NCBI GenBank assembly: GCA_947501005.1
Contig: CANMTU010000001.1
Span: 372,001 to 436,000, forward strand
Source: an uncultured Erythrobacter sp.
GTDB lineage: Bacteria > Pseudomonadota > Alphaproteobacteria > Sphingomonadales > Sphingomonadaceae
Length of the DNA stretch: 64,000 nt
Reading direction: 5' to 3'
Shown: positions 44,255-54,942 of the stretch, piece by piece
Numbering within the stretch: the stretch's first letter is position 1
Layout of the letters: the number at the start of each line of letters is the position of its first letter
The notes under the pieces: generated by a model
Seen by the model: only the letters and a program-made list of their open reading frames with translations
The model's database searches: none
Told to the model about the DNA's origin: nothing
Made by a program: the position numbers and the translations under genes

Positions 44255-45394
44255 GTGAAAGCTGTCGTATACAACGGGCCCAAAGATGTTTCCGTCAATA
44301 CCATCGATGATCCCAGGATCGAAAAGCAGACCGATGTTATCATCCGGCTGACCACGACCAATATCTGCGGGTCGGACCTTCACATGTATGAGGGCCGTAC
44401 CAGCTTCGAGAAGGGCAGGGTCTTCGGTCACGAAAACCTTGGCGAGGTCATCGAGGTCGGCTCTGCCGTAGATCGTATCAAGAAGGGCGATCGCGTGTGC
44501 ATGCCGTTCAACGTCGGTTGCGGTTTCTGCGAAAATTGCGAACGCGGTTTGACGGGTTTTTGCCTCACGACCAACCCTGGCACCGCCGGCGCAGCGTATG
44601 GCTTTGCCGAGATGGGTCCGTGGCAAGGTGGTCAGGCCGAATTGATGCGCGTTCCTTATGCGGACTTCAATTGTCTGAAGCTGCCTGAGGACGCTGAGGA
44701 GAAGGAGGATGACTATGTCATGCTCTCCGACATCTTCCCGACGGGTTGGCATGGCGTAGAACTGTCAGGTTTCCTGCCTGGCGAAAGCATCGCGATCTAC
44801 GGCGCCGGTCCGGTCGGTTTGATGGCCGCGCATTCAGCCGAAATTCGTGGTGCCTCTCAGATCTTCGTGGTCGATTCTCACGATGACCGCCTTAAATTGG
44901 CCGAGGCGATGGGCGCTATTCCGATCGACATGCGCAAGGGCGATCCCGCCCAGCAGATCCTTGACGCGACCGGCGGCCTCGGGACCGACCGGGGGGTCGA
45001 GGCGGTCGGGTATCAGTGTTGCGATCGCCACGGCAAGGAGCGCAGCAATTACACGATGAACTGCCTCGTCAAAAGCACGAAGGCCACCGGCGGGATCGGC
45101 GTCGTCGGCGTGTTCATTCCGGAAGACCCGAACGCGCCTGACGATCTCCAGAAGGAAGGCAAGATGGCTTTCGACTTCGGCGACTTCTGGTTCAAGGGCC
45201 AGAAGATCGGCACCGGCCAATGCAACGTAAAGCACTACAACCGGCGACTGATGAAGCTTATCGAGCAAGACCGGGCCAATCCCGCCCAAATCATCTCGCA
45301 CCGATTGCCGCTTGATCAGGCACCAGACGCCTACAAGCACTTCGACGAGCGCGATGCTGGTTGGACCAAGGTCGTGCTCAAGCCGGGCACTTGA
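44255..45394 (+). CDS. fdhA: glutathione-independent formaldehyde dehydrogenase (zinc MDR)
   Basis: A 379-residue zinc dehydrogenase starting with GTG after AAAGGAAAAG. The catalytic zinc site is NICGSDLHMYEG and VFGHENLGEV; the structural zinc cysteines are in NVGCGFCENCERGLTGFC. The cofactor site YGAGPVGLMAAHSA and the long insertions (PGTAGAAYGFAEMGPWQGGQ, FKGQKIGTGQCNVKHYN) are typical of the Pseudomonas putida-type enzyme, which dismutates or oxidises formaldehyde with tightly bound NAD. It is followed 31 bases later by a DJ-1-family gene. Confidence 0.9.
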   Translation: MKAVVYNGPKDVSVNTIDDPRIEKQTDVIIRLTTTNICGSDLHMYEGRTSFEKGRVFGHENLGEVIEVGSAVDRIKKGDRVCMPFNVGCGFCENCERGLTGFCLTTNPGTAGAAYGFAEMGPWQGGQAELMRVPYADFNCLKLPEDAEEKEDDYVMLSDIFPTGWHGVELSGFLPGESIAIYGAGPVGLMAAHSAEIRGASQIFVVDSHDDRLKLAEAMGAIPIDMRKGDPAQQILDATGGLGTDRGVEAVGYQCCDRHGKERSNYTMNCLVKSTKATGGIGVVGVFIPEDPNAPDDLQKEGKMAFDFGDFWFKGQKIGTGQCNVKHYNRRLMKLIEQDRANPAQIISHRLPLDQAPDAYKHFDERDAGWTKVVLKPGT

Positions 45395-45425
45395 CCTAAG
45401 TCCTCGACGGAACAGGAAATAAACT

Positions 45426-45995
45426 ATGACTTTGGAAGGCAAATCAGTTGCCATTCTGATCGCACCCCGCGGGACGGAAGAACCAGAATTCTCGAAGCCC
45501 AAGCAAGCTGTCGAGGATGCTGGTGGCAAAGTGACCGTGGTCAGTTTTGAATCGGGCAAGGCTCGCACAGTCAATAGCGATCTTGATGAGGGCGCCAGCT
45601 ATACTATCGACAAGACGTTTTCCGAGGTCAAAGCCGACGATTTCGACGGACTTGTTGTGCCGGGAGGGACTGTCGGTGCCGACAAGCTGCGCGGCAACGT
45701 CGAGGCAATTGGTTTCATCAGGGCTTTCTTCGATCAGAAAAAACCGGTTGCGGCGATATGCCACGCACCCTGGACATTGATCGAGGCGGGTGTGCTCAAG
45801 GGTCGCACCTTGACGTCCTACCCCACGCTGAAGGTCGATATCGAGAACGCCGGCGGTGCATGGACCAATCAGGAAGTCGTGGTCGACAACGGCCTTGTTA
45901 CCAGCCGCGCTCCCGATGATCTGCCCGCCTTCTGTGCCAGACTCGTTGAGGAAATCGCAGAAGGTGCGGGCGGAGCGCTCGCAGCAGGGAATTAA
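45426..45995 (+). CDS. DJ-1/PfpI-family protein
   Basis: A 189-residue PfpI/YhbO-type protein: VAILIAPRGTEEPEFSKPKQ, the nucleophile elbow AAICHAPWTLIEAG (Cys, His) and the C-terminal SRAPDDLPAFCARLVEEI. These proteins act as glyoxalase III/deglycase-like enzymes or stress proteases. Co-directional with fdhA, consistent with joint aldehyde defence. The second DJ-1 protein in the island, shorter and without a signal peptide. Confidence 0.92.
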   Translation: MTLEGKSVAILIAPRGTEEPEFSKPKQAVEDAGGKVTVVSFESGKARTVNSDLDEGASYTIDKTFSEVKADDFDGLVVPGGTVGADKLRGNVEAIGFIRAFFDQKKPVAAICHAPWTLIEAGVLKGRTLTSYPTLKVDIENAGGAWTNQEVVVDNGLVTSRAPDDLPAFCARLVEEIAEGAGGALAAGN

Positions 45996-46250
45996 GACGG
46001 GGTCGTTTCGACGAACCATGTGCGGGCTCTTTCCCCGGAGAAGGTCCGCACAAAGCAGGGGTGGCGGATGGCCAGCGATTGGCCGTCCGCCACGCCGCGT
46101 ATCACACGAACAGGGCGCACCTGACGGCACTCAGCCCTAAGCCGCGTCAACTTCGGTGACGCGTCTCCGGCTCAAGCGTCCAGATTCGACCCATTCCAAC
46201 GTGTGGTTTAGATGCACCTGCCCGAACGTGCATTCGGCCAGATTTACGAC

Positions 46251-48911
46251 TTACAGCGCCGCCTTGAGATAGCGGGCGGTGAGACTGCCTTCCGCTTCCG
46301 CAACCACGCCAGGGACGCCGCTGGCAACGATACGGCCCCCATCTTCCCCGGCCCCCGGTCCCAGATCGATGATCCAGTCCACCTGTGCGATGGCGCGCAT
46401 GTCGTGTTCCACGACTACGACGGTATTGCCGGCATCGACGAGGCCCTGCAGGTGTTGCATCAGCCGGTCGACATCGGAGGGGTGAAGCCCCGAAGTTGGC
46501 TCGTCGAGGATGTAGATCGTGTTGCCGCGTTGAGCGCGTTGCAGTTCAGTCGCCAGCTTGATGCGCTGCGCTTCGCCGCCTGACAGCTCGGTCGCCGGCT
46601 GACCGAGCCTCAGATAGCCAAGACCGATCTCCCGCAACACGTCGAGAGAGCGCATCACAGATGCCTCGTCAGCGAAGAAATCGCACGCATCGTCGACCGT
46701 CAGTTCGAGCACCTGGGCGATATTGCGCCCGTTCCATTCGACTTCGAGCGTTTGCGGGTTGTAGCGAGAGCCATGACAAGTCGAGCACGGGGCAAAAACG
46801 CTCGGTAGGAACAGCAGCTCCACCATGACGTATCCCTCGCCATCGCACACAGGGCAGCGGCCTTGCGCGACGTTGAACGAGAACCTGCCCGGGCTGTAGT
46901 GTTGCCGGCGGGCGAGCGGCGTATCAGCGAAGATCCGTCGCACGTGGTCGAACATGCCGCTGTAGGTGGATAGGTTCGAGCGCGGCGTGCGGCCGATCGG
47001 TTTCTGATCGACCCGCACCAGCCTGCGAACACGGTCCATGCCCGCGACAATGCGTCCTTCAGTGTCGTTCTGCGCAATATCGAGCAGCGGATCGATATCC
47101 CCCTCCTCGGCCACGGAGGAGCCGCCGAGGTGTTCCATGACAAGCTCGGGCAGCGCCTGACTGACAAGAGTGGATTTGCCCGATCCCGAAACGCCGGTCA
47201 CAGCGGTGAAGCAGCCGATGGGAAACTCGACGTCGAGATCATGGAGATTGTTCCGCCTGATCCCTTCCAGGCGTAGCCATGCCCTGGGATCGCGCGGTGT
47301 GCGCTCACTGCGGCGCGGCTCTGCGAACAGGTAGCGGCGGGTGATCGAAGTCTCGACGTCGGCAAGCCCCTCTATCGGCCCGCTGTAGAGGACTTCGCCG
47401 CCCTTTTCCCCGGCTCCTGGCCCGACATCGACGAGCCATTCCGCGCGGCGGATCACGTCGAGATCATGTTCGACGACGAACAGGGAGTTGCCCGCCGCCT
47501 TGAGACGCTCGAGGATGATGAGCAAGGCTTCGCCATCTGCCGGGTGCAACCCTGCCGATGGCTCGTCAAGCACATAGACTACGCCGAAAAGCTGTGACGA
47601 CAATTGGGTGGCGAGCCGCAATCGCTGCAGTTCTCCGGAAGAGAGCGTCGGCGTGCTGCGGTCGAGCGAAATGTAGCCAAGGCCAAGATCGATCAGTGGC
47701 TCGAGCCGCTCGATCAATCCGCAGGCAAGGCGTTGGGCGGCGATCCGCTTTTCGTCGGAGAGATTGGGCGTGCGGCGCACGTCGGGCGCGCCCTTGTGCG
47801 CAGAGCCGCCCGCGGCAACCCGTTGTTCGACCGATGCATCGCGGGCCGCTTTTTCCAGAATATGGTCCTTTGAGCCGGCGGAGACCACCCCATATGCGCC
47901 GTGCGCGACGGGCGTGAGCAGGTCCCTCAGCTTGAGCACCGTCAGATCGCCGAGCTCGGCAATGTCGAGGCCGGCGAATTTGACCGACAGGGCTTCGCGC
48001 TTCAGGCGCTTGCCGTCGCAGGTCGGGCAATCGCGTCCGATGATATATTGGGAGACCCGCTTTTTCATCAGCGCGCTCTTGGTGTTGGCGAAGGTCTCCA
48101 GCACATAACGGCGCGCGCCGGTGAAGGTGCCCTGGTAGCTCGGCTCCATGCGGCGCTTGAGCGCCGTCCGGGTCTGGTCAGGCGTCAGGCCCGCATAGAC
48201 CGGCACTGTCGGCGCTTCGTCAGTGAAGAGGATCCAGTCGCGATCCTTTTTCGGCAGGTCGCGCCACGGCGTATCGACGTCATAGCCGAGCGAAACGAGG
48301 ATATCGCGCAGGTTCTGGCCATGCCAGGCGGCCGGCCAGGCGGCGATCGCCCGGTCGCGAATGGTGAGGCTGTCATCAGGAACCATCGTCTCTTCGGTCG
48401 CGTCATATACGCGGCCGATGCCGTGGCAGGTCGCGCAGGCCCCCGCGACCGTGTTGGGGGAGAAATCCTCCGCATAGAGCATGGGTTGATGGCGCGGATA
48501 TTCGCCGACGCGCGAATAGAGCATCCGCACCAGGCTGGAGAGCGTCGTCACGCTGCCGACCGAGGATCGCGCGTTGGCCGAGCCGCGCTGCTGCTGCAAC
48601 GCGACCGCAGGCGGCAGACCATCGATCGCGTCGACCTCGGGCACGCCGGCCTGGTCGATCAGGCGACGGGCATAGGGCGCAACCGATTCCAGATACCGCC
48701 GCTGGGCTTCGGCATAAAGGGTGCCGAACGCGAGCGATGACTTGCCCGAGCCCGATATGCCGGTGAACACCACGAAGGCGTCGCGCGGTACATCTACGTC
48801 AATATTTTTGAGGTTATTCTGGCGCGCGCCGCGAACCTGCACGCAAGCGGGCGGCCCCGTACGCCCATGATCGGTGGCCGGCGTCGTGGCGTCAATATCC
48901 TTGCTCTTCAA
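46251..48911 (-). CDS. UvrA-like excinuclease ATPase (UvrA2 type)
   Basis: An 886-residue duplicated ABC ATPase. It has two Walker A sites ([18 protein letters not shown]), two signature motifs ([24 protein letters not shown]), and zinc-module cysteines ([24 protein letters not shown] with CSTCHGSR). It is shorter than housekeeping UvrA (~940-970), in line with the UvrA2 class that lacks the UvrB-binding part and is linked to DNA-damage or drug tolerance. It is a solitary gene, without uvrB or an efflux partner. Upstream lies the 391-base intergenic region. Confidence 0.88.
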   Translation of the reverse strand: MKSKDIDATTPATDHGRTGPPACVQVRGARQNNLKNIDVDVPRDAFVVFTGISGSGKSSLAFGTLYAEAQRRYLESVAPYARRLIDQAGVPEVDAIDGLPPAVALQQQRGSANARSSVGSVTTLSSLVRMLYSRVGEYPRHQPMLYAEDFSPNTVAGACATCHGIGRVYDATEETMVPDDSLTIRDRAIAAWPAAWHGQNLRDILVSLGYDVDTPWRDLPKKDRDWILFTDEAPTVPVYAGLTPDQTRTALKRRMEPSYQGTFTGARRYVLETFANTKSALMKKRVSQYIIGRDCPTCDGKRLKREALSVKFAGLDIAELGDLTVLKLRDLLTPVAHGAYGVVSAGSKDHILEKAARDASVEQRVAAGGSAHKGAPDVRRTPNLSDEKRIAAQRLACGLIERLEPLIDLGLGYISLDRSTPTLSSGELQRLRLATQLSSQLFGVVYVLDEPSAGLHPADGEALLIILERLKAAGNSLFVVEHDLDVIRRAEWLVDVGPGAGEKGGEVLYSGPIEGLADVETSITRRYLFAEPRRSERTPRDPRAWLRLEGIRRNNLHDLDVEFPIGCFTAVTGVSGSGKSTLVSQALPELVMEHLGGSSVAEEGDIDPLLDIAQNDTEGRIVAGMDRVRRLVRVDQKPIGRTPRSNLSTYSGMFDHVRRIFADTPLARRQHYSPGRFSFNVAQGRCPVCDGEGYVMVELLFLPSVFAPCSTCHGSRYNPQTLEVEWNGRNIAQVLELTVDDACDFFADEASVMRSLDVLREIGLGYLRLGQPATELSGGEAQRIKLATELQRAQRGNTIYILDEPTSGLHPSDVDRLMQHLQGLVDAGNTVVVVEHDMRAIAQVDWIIDLGPGAGEDGGRIVASGVPGVVAEAEGSLTARYLKAAL

Positions 48912-49302
48912 TTCAGTCTTCCTGCCCTATACGCCCATGCGGCCCGTGGTTCATCACAGTCGGGTAAAAGATGAATGCATTTTCTACTCAATACATCCAA
49001 CGGCCAGGCTGGCCTGATGTTCGGCACCTTTGAAATATTTTTTCAGCATTAGACAAAGGTTGCGACAAAACCATTTTCCCCATGGGGTCGCGCGACGAGG
49101 CCACACACACTCCGCCGGTAAGCACCTGGGCCAGGCGGCCCTCGTCCGTGCCGCTATCGGCATGTAACGACCGCACTGCGGCGCTTTTACCGCATCGCGA
49201 CGCGTTGCCCATTTGCCAGAGCGCGCGTCATCATGGCCGGGGTCGGGCCATGATGACGCCCAAGTTGTCGATACGAGCCTCGCGCCGCTTCGGATCGGTG
49301 GG
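48912..49302. other. 391-base intergenic region
   Basis: No convincing gene. The UvrA-like gene promoter should be at the left end, and the AT-rich stretch 48970-49060 (TTTGAAATATTTTTTCAGC) is suitable. The right end contains the 14-bp palindrome described separately, which follows the S-(hydroxymethyl)glutathione dehydrogenase gene. Confidence 0.6.
49225..49259. repeat. perfect 14-bp inverted repeat
   Basis: GCGTCATCATGGCC (49225-49238) and GGCCATGATGACGC (49246-49259) are exact inverse complements with a 7-base spacer GGGGTCG. It lies 44 bases beyond the stop of the formaldehyde dehydrogenase gene (minus strand). There is no T-tract, so a simple terminator is not certain; a protein-binding site or element end is possible. 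Confidence 0.75.
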
Positions 49303-50487
<1,185 letters not shown>

Positions 50488-50498
50488 TCATACTGGCA

Positions 50499-50521
50499 GG
50501 GAGTATCTCTATCATACTCCC
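50499..50521. promoter_or_regulatory. candidate FrmR operator upstream of frmA
   Basis: A perfect 8-base dyad GGGAGTAT (50499-50506) / ATACTCCC (50514-50521), spacer seven bases, is followed by TAGCAGTATAC. The G-tract flanked by A/T-rich AGTAT sequence is the type of site bound by CsoR/RcnR/FrmR repressors. It lies 87 bases upstream of the frmA start. Confidence 0.6.
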
Positions 50522-50628
50522 TAGCAGTATACAAGAGGTGTCCTGACGAGGATCTCAAACCAGAGAAGGCAGCAGGGGCTGGCTTCCGAGTGCGGGAGGA
50601 CACGGGCAGCAAAATGAACCAGAAATCG

Positions 50629-50919
50629 TCATTTGAGATAGGTACGCAGAATCTTCATTACGCCCTCCACGCCGTCATCGTGATCGCCACCTGCGCCTCC
50701 GACGGCCCGATCTGCGCCCGCACCGAATGTTTCCCTGAGATGACTCTCCATCACTTCTGCCATCAGTCCATTTGTCGCACCACGCATGGCGACAATTTGC
50801 TGCAGCAGGGGAGCGCAATCGGCCCCCGCTTCGATCGCACGTTCCAGAGCGTCCGCCTGACCCTTGATACGCCGCAAGCGTGTGATCGCTCGCTTCTTGT
50901 CCTCTGATGAATGTGGCAT
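50629..50919 (-). CDS. frmR: formaldehyde-responsive repressor FrmR (CsoR/RcnR family)
   Basis: A 96-residue all-helical repressor. Residues known in E. coli FrmR are present: Pro2 and Cys35, which are cross-linked by formaldehyde, and His60. The core is TRLRRIKGQADALERAIEAG and GLMAEVMESHLRETFG. An acidic Gly-rich stretch (GGAGGDHDDG) is inserted in the C-terminal helix region, which is unusual. It probably represses itself and frmA through the G-tract dyads upstream of each. Confidence 0.92.
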   Translation of the reverse strand: MPHSSEDKKRAITRLRRIKGQADALERAIEAGADCAPLLQQIVAMRGATNGLMAEVMESHLRETFGAGADRAVGGAGGDHDDGVEGVMKILRTYLK

Positions 50920-50943
50920 CGCGTTTTCCCGAGAAATCGCTCC

Positions 50944-50966
50944 AGCATACTATACAGGGGGGGAGT
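50944..50966. promoter_or_regulatory. candidate FrmR operator upstream of frmR
   Basis: GCATACTATACAGGGGGGGAGT lies 25-47 bases before the frmR start (read on the minus strand: seven C, then TGTATAGTATGC). A/T-rich flanks around a long G-tract match the form of FrmR/CsoR operators. It resembles the frmA-proximal dyad in AGTAT and G-tract content. Confidence 0.55.
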
Positions 50967-51118
50967 TTCAATCCTGCAAAGAGCCGGGCGTTTTTCTAAC
51001 CGGGCGAGGTTCCGGTCATGCTCTCAAGCCTGCGCCACGAGCAGCCTTGGCATGGGCGCCGAGGGTCCGATCCTCTGTCGGGGACGGGGAGAGCGATTGC
51101 TCCCCCCCGGTATGCCGG

Positions 51119-52108
51119 TCAGACCGTAACGACGACCTTGCCGATCTGCTCGTTCGATTCGAGGAAGCGGTGCGCGTCCTGGATGGCGTCGAGCGGGAAG
51201 GTGCGCGCGATCTGCGGCTTGAGCGCGCCCGATTCCAGACCCGCCACGATAAACGCCTTGGCGCGATCGAGGGCGGCATCGTCCGAGACGATCTCGCTGT
51301 AGAGATACCCCTTGAGCGTTAGGCTCTTGCCCAGCACGGAGAACAACGGGAATGGCGTCGGTTCGCCGCTGAGCGCGCCATATTCGAGCAGGATGCCGCC
51401 GCGTGCCATGCTCTCGGTCAGCGGCTCGAACGACGGGCCTCCGACCGGATCGAGCACCACGCGCGCACCCTGACCATCGGTTATCTCCATCACCCTCGCT
51501 ACCAGGTCCTCTTCCCCCGTCGCGACGACATGATGTGCACCGGCATCGATCAGGGCCTGGCGCTTGGCGCCGGTACGCGTCGTCGCGATTACCGTCGCGC
51601 CGACCATTCGCGCAATCTGGAAGGCAGCAAGGCCGACGCTGCTGGAGGCAGCAGTGACGATGACGAAATCCCCCTCGCCGAGCTTCGCCTGCTCCACCAG
51701 CGCACCCCAGGCGGTGACATACTGCATCCACACGGCCGCCGCTTCCTCGAACGACAGCGTCGCCGGATGCTTGACGACGAGGCGGGCGGGCACGTTGGCG
51801 ACCTCGCCATAAGTGCCCCAGCGCGCGATATCGAGCGGGGGGATGACGCTGACAGCTTCGCCTTCCGCAAAACCGGTCACGTCCGCGCCGACCGTAACGA
51901 CTGTGCCGGCAGCCTCGTAGCCAAGGCGGCTCGGGAACTCGGCCTCCTGAAGGTAGGCATGATTGCGGAACATCACCTCGGCGCGGTTGATGCCTATCGC
52001 CTTGACCGCGATCTGCACTTCGTCGGCCGCCGGCGCGGGGACTGCCACATCTTCAATCCTGAGGACGCTGGCGTCGCCATATTTGTGGATACGGACGATG
52101 CGGCTCAT
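51119..52108 (-). CDS. zinc-type/quinone-oxidoreductase-like MDR
   Basis: A 329-residue medium-chain dehydrogenase with the NADPH site TAASSSVGLAAFQIARM and an N-terminal GroES-like domain, but without the structural zinc cysteines; Cys38-type ligands are also missing. That places it with quinone oxidoreductases/enoyl reductases. It ends FLESNEQIGKVVVTV, as usual. Likely reduces quinones or unsaturated carbonyls. Divergent from a TetR regulator, with two GATCATTC-type operators between. Confidence 0.88.
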   Translation of the reverse strand: MSRIVRIHKYGDASVLRIEDVAVPAPAADEVQIAVKAIGINRAEVMFRNHAYLQEAEFPSRLGYEAAGTVVTVGADVTGFAEGEAVSVIPPLDIARWGTYGEVANVPARLVVKHPATLSFEEAAAVWMQYVTAWGALVEQAKLGEGDFVIVTAASSSVGLAAFQIARMVGATVIATTRTGAKRQALIDAGAHHVVATGEEDLVARVMEITDGQGARVVLDPVGGPSFEPLTESMARGGILLEYGALSGEPTPFPLFSVLGKSLTLKGYLYSEIVSDDAALDRAKAFIVAGLESGALKPQIARTFPLDAIQDAHRFLESNEQIGKVVVTV

Positions 52109-52127
52109 GGAATGCTCCTTGATTATT

Positions 52128-52187
52128 GAATGATCGTTCTGTATGGGAGTGGAGCATCAGTTTCAAGTTATTATTTATCGATCATTC
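52128..52187. promoter_or_regulatory. two candidate TetR operators in the divergent promoter region
   Basis: GAATGATCGTTC (52128-52139) is itself nearly palindromic around GATC. CGATCATTC (52179-52187) is an inverted copy of its first nine bases (GAATGATCG). The two copies, 39 bases apart, flank the region where promoters of the MDR gene and the TetR gene should lie, a classic layout for TetR repression of both. Confidence 0.65.
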
Positions 52188-52203
52188 CATATCTGCGCCA
52201 GAC

Positions 52204-52824
52204 ATGACAGAGACGAAAACCCGTCGTGGCGCAGGTCGCCCTCGTGCGTTCGACACCGACGCTGCGCTCGACAAGGCGGTGCGGCTGTTCTGGCAGCGCG
52301 GCTACGAGGCGACATCGATGGCCGATCTGGTGGCGGAGACTGGCGTCGCCGCCGCCAGCCTCTATGCAGCGTTTGGCAACAAGGCGGGGCTGTTTGCGGC
52401 GGTGATCGAGCGCTACGCCGCGACGTTCAGCGTCCACCTCTATGCACCCATCAACGATCCGGCGTTGTCCACCTACGAGGCCGTCAATGGCCTGCTGGAA
52501 CGAGCGGCGTCATCATTCTCGGAACCTGGAACGCCGGCCGGCTGCTTCATGTATTCGGCAGCAGCAGCCGTTTCGCCGGCGTCCGCCGCCATCGAATGCC
52601 TGCTGCGCGACAAGCGTATCGCGGCGGAGGCCCTCCTGATAGAGCGTCTGCATCGCGGCGCCGCGCAGGGCGAGCTTGCGGCCATTGCCGATCCGGCCGT
52701 GCTAGGCAAATTCTTCAATACGGTCATGGAAGGCATGTCCGTTCAGGCGCGCGACGGCGCTACGATCAACGAACTGCTCTCCGTCGCCAGAATGGCACTC
52801 GATCGATGGCCGGCCGCGATATGA
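52204..52824 (+). CDS. TetR/AcrR-family repressor
   Basis: A 206-residue regulator. Helix-turn-helix: RAFDTDAALDKAVRLFWQRG followed by YEATSMADLVAETGVAAASLYAAFGNKAGLF in consecutive blocks, typical of YcdC-like TetRs. The C-terminal ligand domain (CFMYSAAAAVSPASAAIECL) has a Cys that could sense electrophiles, as in the NemR-type group. The ATG at 52204 gives MTETKTRRGAGRPRAFD; an upstream ATG at 52126 would lie in the operator region. Confidence 0.9.
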   Translation: MTETKTRRGAGRPRAFDTDAALDKAVRLFWQRGYEATSMADLVAETGVAAASLYAAFGNKAGLFAAVIERYAATFSVHLYAPINDPALSTYEAVNGLLERAASSFSEPGTPAGCFMYSAAAAVSPASAAIECLLRDKRIAAEALLIERLHRGAAQGELAAIADPAVLGKFFNTVMEGMSVQARDGATINELLSVARMALDRWPAAI

Positions 52825-52899
52825 TCGTTACAAGGTGGTGATCTGCCAATCCGCCTCGCGCGACCGGACAGTCGAACTCATCGCATAGGACGAAAACAC

Positions 52900-53730
52900 A
52901 TGAAACACGTGACATTGCCGGGCGGGGAAGTGGTTCCTTCAATGGGTCAAGGCACCTGGAAGATGGGCGAACGTGCCGAGCGCCGATCCGATGAGATCGC
53001 CGCGCTACGCGCCGGTGTCGAACTGGGCATGACGCTCATCGATACCGCCGAAATGTACGGCGATGGTGCGTCAGAAACGCTGATATCCGAGGCGCTGGGC
53101 AGCGTTCGCGACCAGTTGTTCCTCGTCAGCAAGGCATATCCGCAGAACGCATCGCGCTCCCGCCTTGCCGACGCGTGCGAGGCGAGCCTGAAGCGGCTCG
53201 GCACCGACCGGCTCGACCTCTACCTGCTCCACTGGCGGGGATCGGTGCCGCTCGCTGAGACAGTGCAGGCATTGGAGGCGCTCAAATCGGCAGGAAAGAT
53301 CCGGCACTGGGGTGTCAGCAATCTCGATACCGACGATATGGAAGAGCTTGTCGCTGCGGGCGGGGATGGCTGCGTGACCGATCAGATCCTCTACAATCTG
53401 GTCCGCCGAGGTCCCGAATTGGACCTGCTGCCGTGGCTCGCCGAGCATAACATACCGGTTATGGCGTATAGTCCGGTCGAGCAGGGACGGCTTTCTACGC
53501 ACCCCGCTCTCGCCACAATTGCAGCCGAGGTTGGTGCAACCCCGGTGCAGGTCGCACTTGCGTGGACGTTGCGGCAAGATGGTCTCATCGCCATCCCCAA
53601 AGCGAGTTCAGTCGCACATGTGCGGGAGAACCGCGCGGCCGCCGATATCGTTCTTTCCGACGCCCACCTTGCGACCCTCGACGCGGCATTTCCCAGGCCA
53701 GCCAACCGTCGACCACTTGAGATGCTTTAG
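52900..53730 (+). CDS. aldo/keto reductase
   Basis: A 276-residue NADPH-dependent reductase of the AKR superfamily. Visible are GMTLIDTAEMYGDG (catalytic Asp and Tyr), LFLVSKAYP (catalytic Lys), YLLHWRG (His) and IPKASSVAHVRENRAA (NADPH site). It reduces aldehydes and ketones, including methylglyoxal-type compounds. It follows the TetR gene by 75 bases and could be in its regulon. Confidence 0.93.
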   Translation: MKHVTLPGGEVVPSMGQGTWKMGERAERRSDEIAALRAGVELGMTLIDTAEMYGDGASETLISEALGSVRDQLFLVSKAYPQNASRSRLADACEASLKRLGTDRLDLYLLHWRGSVPLAETVQALEALKSAGKIRHWGVSNLDTDDMEELVAAGGDGCVTDQILYNLVRRGPELDLLPWLAEHNIPVMAYSPVEQGRLSTHPALATIAAEVGATPVQVALAWTLRQDGLIAIPKASSVAHVRENRAAADIVLSDAHLATLDAAFPRPANRRPLEML

Positions 53731-54429
53731 CGTCAGATGACTATATTATCGCTCGAAGGAACAGAGCGCTCAGCGGTACAGTGATCGCACCAGTCTCGAA
53801 ACAACGATCGAGCGGGTGATGCGCGACCGACGGTTCGAGCACCAGACCTGTCGCGCCCCTGGCCCCGATCTGCTCTTGGCCTCCACGAACAACCGTCTGA
53901 CCGTTCTTACCGTCTATGGGGCGTATCCGAGCCGACAGGGCATCCAGCCAAGAGCGTCATTCTTGTACATCGGGCGCTCTGGATCGAAGCTCGGGCGGCC
54001 TAGCTGTCAGCACGACACCGCGCTGCCTGAGTTTCCAAGCTGCCATCCCCGCGTGCGCCGCTGGCGGGAAGGTGAGCCGACTACTCGCTCAAGCTCAGTT
54101 TGACAGAGCGCAGGCCATCAACCGTTCACTGCACTGCAGCGCCGAATTAGCGCGCTGCTACCTAGAGAACTAACTAGCCCGAAAATGCTCTCGATAGCCC
54201 GATCTCGCAAGCTTAGTATCTCATTGATGAATACGGGAAATTTGGTGGGCGCTATAGGGCTAGAACCTAGGACCCGCTGATCAATAGTGAGCTGCTTGAC
54301 GGCAGCTTTAGCCGATTTCTCACCAAAAGAGGACGGTCAACAATCGGCCCATTAGCTGACATCAAATAGATTTCAGTCGACACATCAGCAAGATGATTGC
54401 GTCATAGCTGTTCTTTTTACCAAGTAATA
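53731..54429. other. 699-base gene-poor region between two accessory modules
   Basis: No ORF here has coding character. Bases up to about 54170 are mixed composition with no repeat recognised; the part from 54180 to 54420 is AT-richer and holds the tRNA-Lys-like 3' half at 54243-54296. This looks like a junction where elements have been inserted and lost. Confidence 0.6.
54243..54296 (-). pseudogene. decayed 3' half of a tRNA (tRNA-Lys-like)
   Basis: On the minus strand, GCTCA-CTATTGA-TCAGC resembles an anticodon arm (one mismatch in the stem), followed by a T-arm-like GGGTCCTAGGTTCTAGCCC and an end CGCCCACCA with encoded CCA. The pattern is that of a sphingomonad tRNA-Lys(CTT)-type 3' half, but the anticodon position reads ATT and the T-arm pairs imperfectly. 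No D-arm or 5' acceptor strand was found. Such fragments are typically left by elements that integrate into tRNA genes. Confidence 0.45.
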
Positions 54430-54942
54430 TCACCCGCCTCCTAAAACCATTAATCCAATGCCCCCGGCAACCAGTGCGCCAACGATCGACGACGCAATGC
54501 AAGCAGCAAGGAAAATACCGACTACATCGAGCGAGACTGAGTACTCTTTGCAGAACGGGTGCTCGCTTTTCTCGTAAACCGTGATCCGGTTGTTGCGCTG
54601 CCATTTGGCAAACCTTTCCGCGGTATCGAAGGCTTCGAGCACTTCCTGCGAGCGGGAGAACAACTCAGATACATTGGTATGCGCTACGTTGGTAACCCGG
54701 ATCATCCTCTCGGTCTGTTTCCTCAGCTCTCGCAAACTATTGTTTGCCAGCGCGCCGATCCGTACCGGGCTCTCCGGGTCGAGAATCAGCACCGAGTACA
54801 GGCAATGCACGGTGACCGCGCTAGAAATGAAGGTGCTCTCGTCGCTGTCGGTATAGGCCGCGATCCGCTCCATGACCCTGCGCTCGTGAGCGGTGATGTT
54901 GCACCCGAAGAGTTCCTGCCAGATTTCATCGATCGTATTCAC
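54430..54942 (-). CDS. unknown protein with C-terminal membrane anchor
   Basis: A 170-residue protein. Residues 1-135 are helical and soluble (MNTIDEIWQELFGCNITAHE onward; KQTERMIRVTNVAHTNVSEL looks amphipathic). Residues ~139-168 form one glycine-rich membrane helix (IFLAACIASSIVGALVAGG) ending in a few residues, so it is probably tail-anchored. Family not recognised. Its start overlaps the stop of the ParA-like gene by four bases. Third gene of a three-gene operon. Confidence 0.7.
   Translation of the reverse strand: MNTIDEIWQELFGCNITAHERRVMERIAAYTDSDESTFISSAVTVHCLYSVLILDPESPVRIGALANNSLRELRKQTERMIRVTNVAHTNVSELFSRSQEVLEAFDTAERFAKWQRNNRITVYEKSEHPFCKEYSVSLDVVGIFLAACIASSIVGALVAGGIGLMVLGGG

Noticed and set aside
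53816..54173. Short ORFs in the gene-poor gap after the aldo/keto reductase
   Set aside because: Basic, low-complexity translations without ribosome sites; treated as non-coding.
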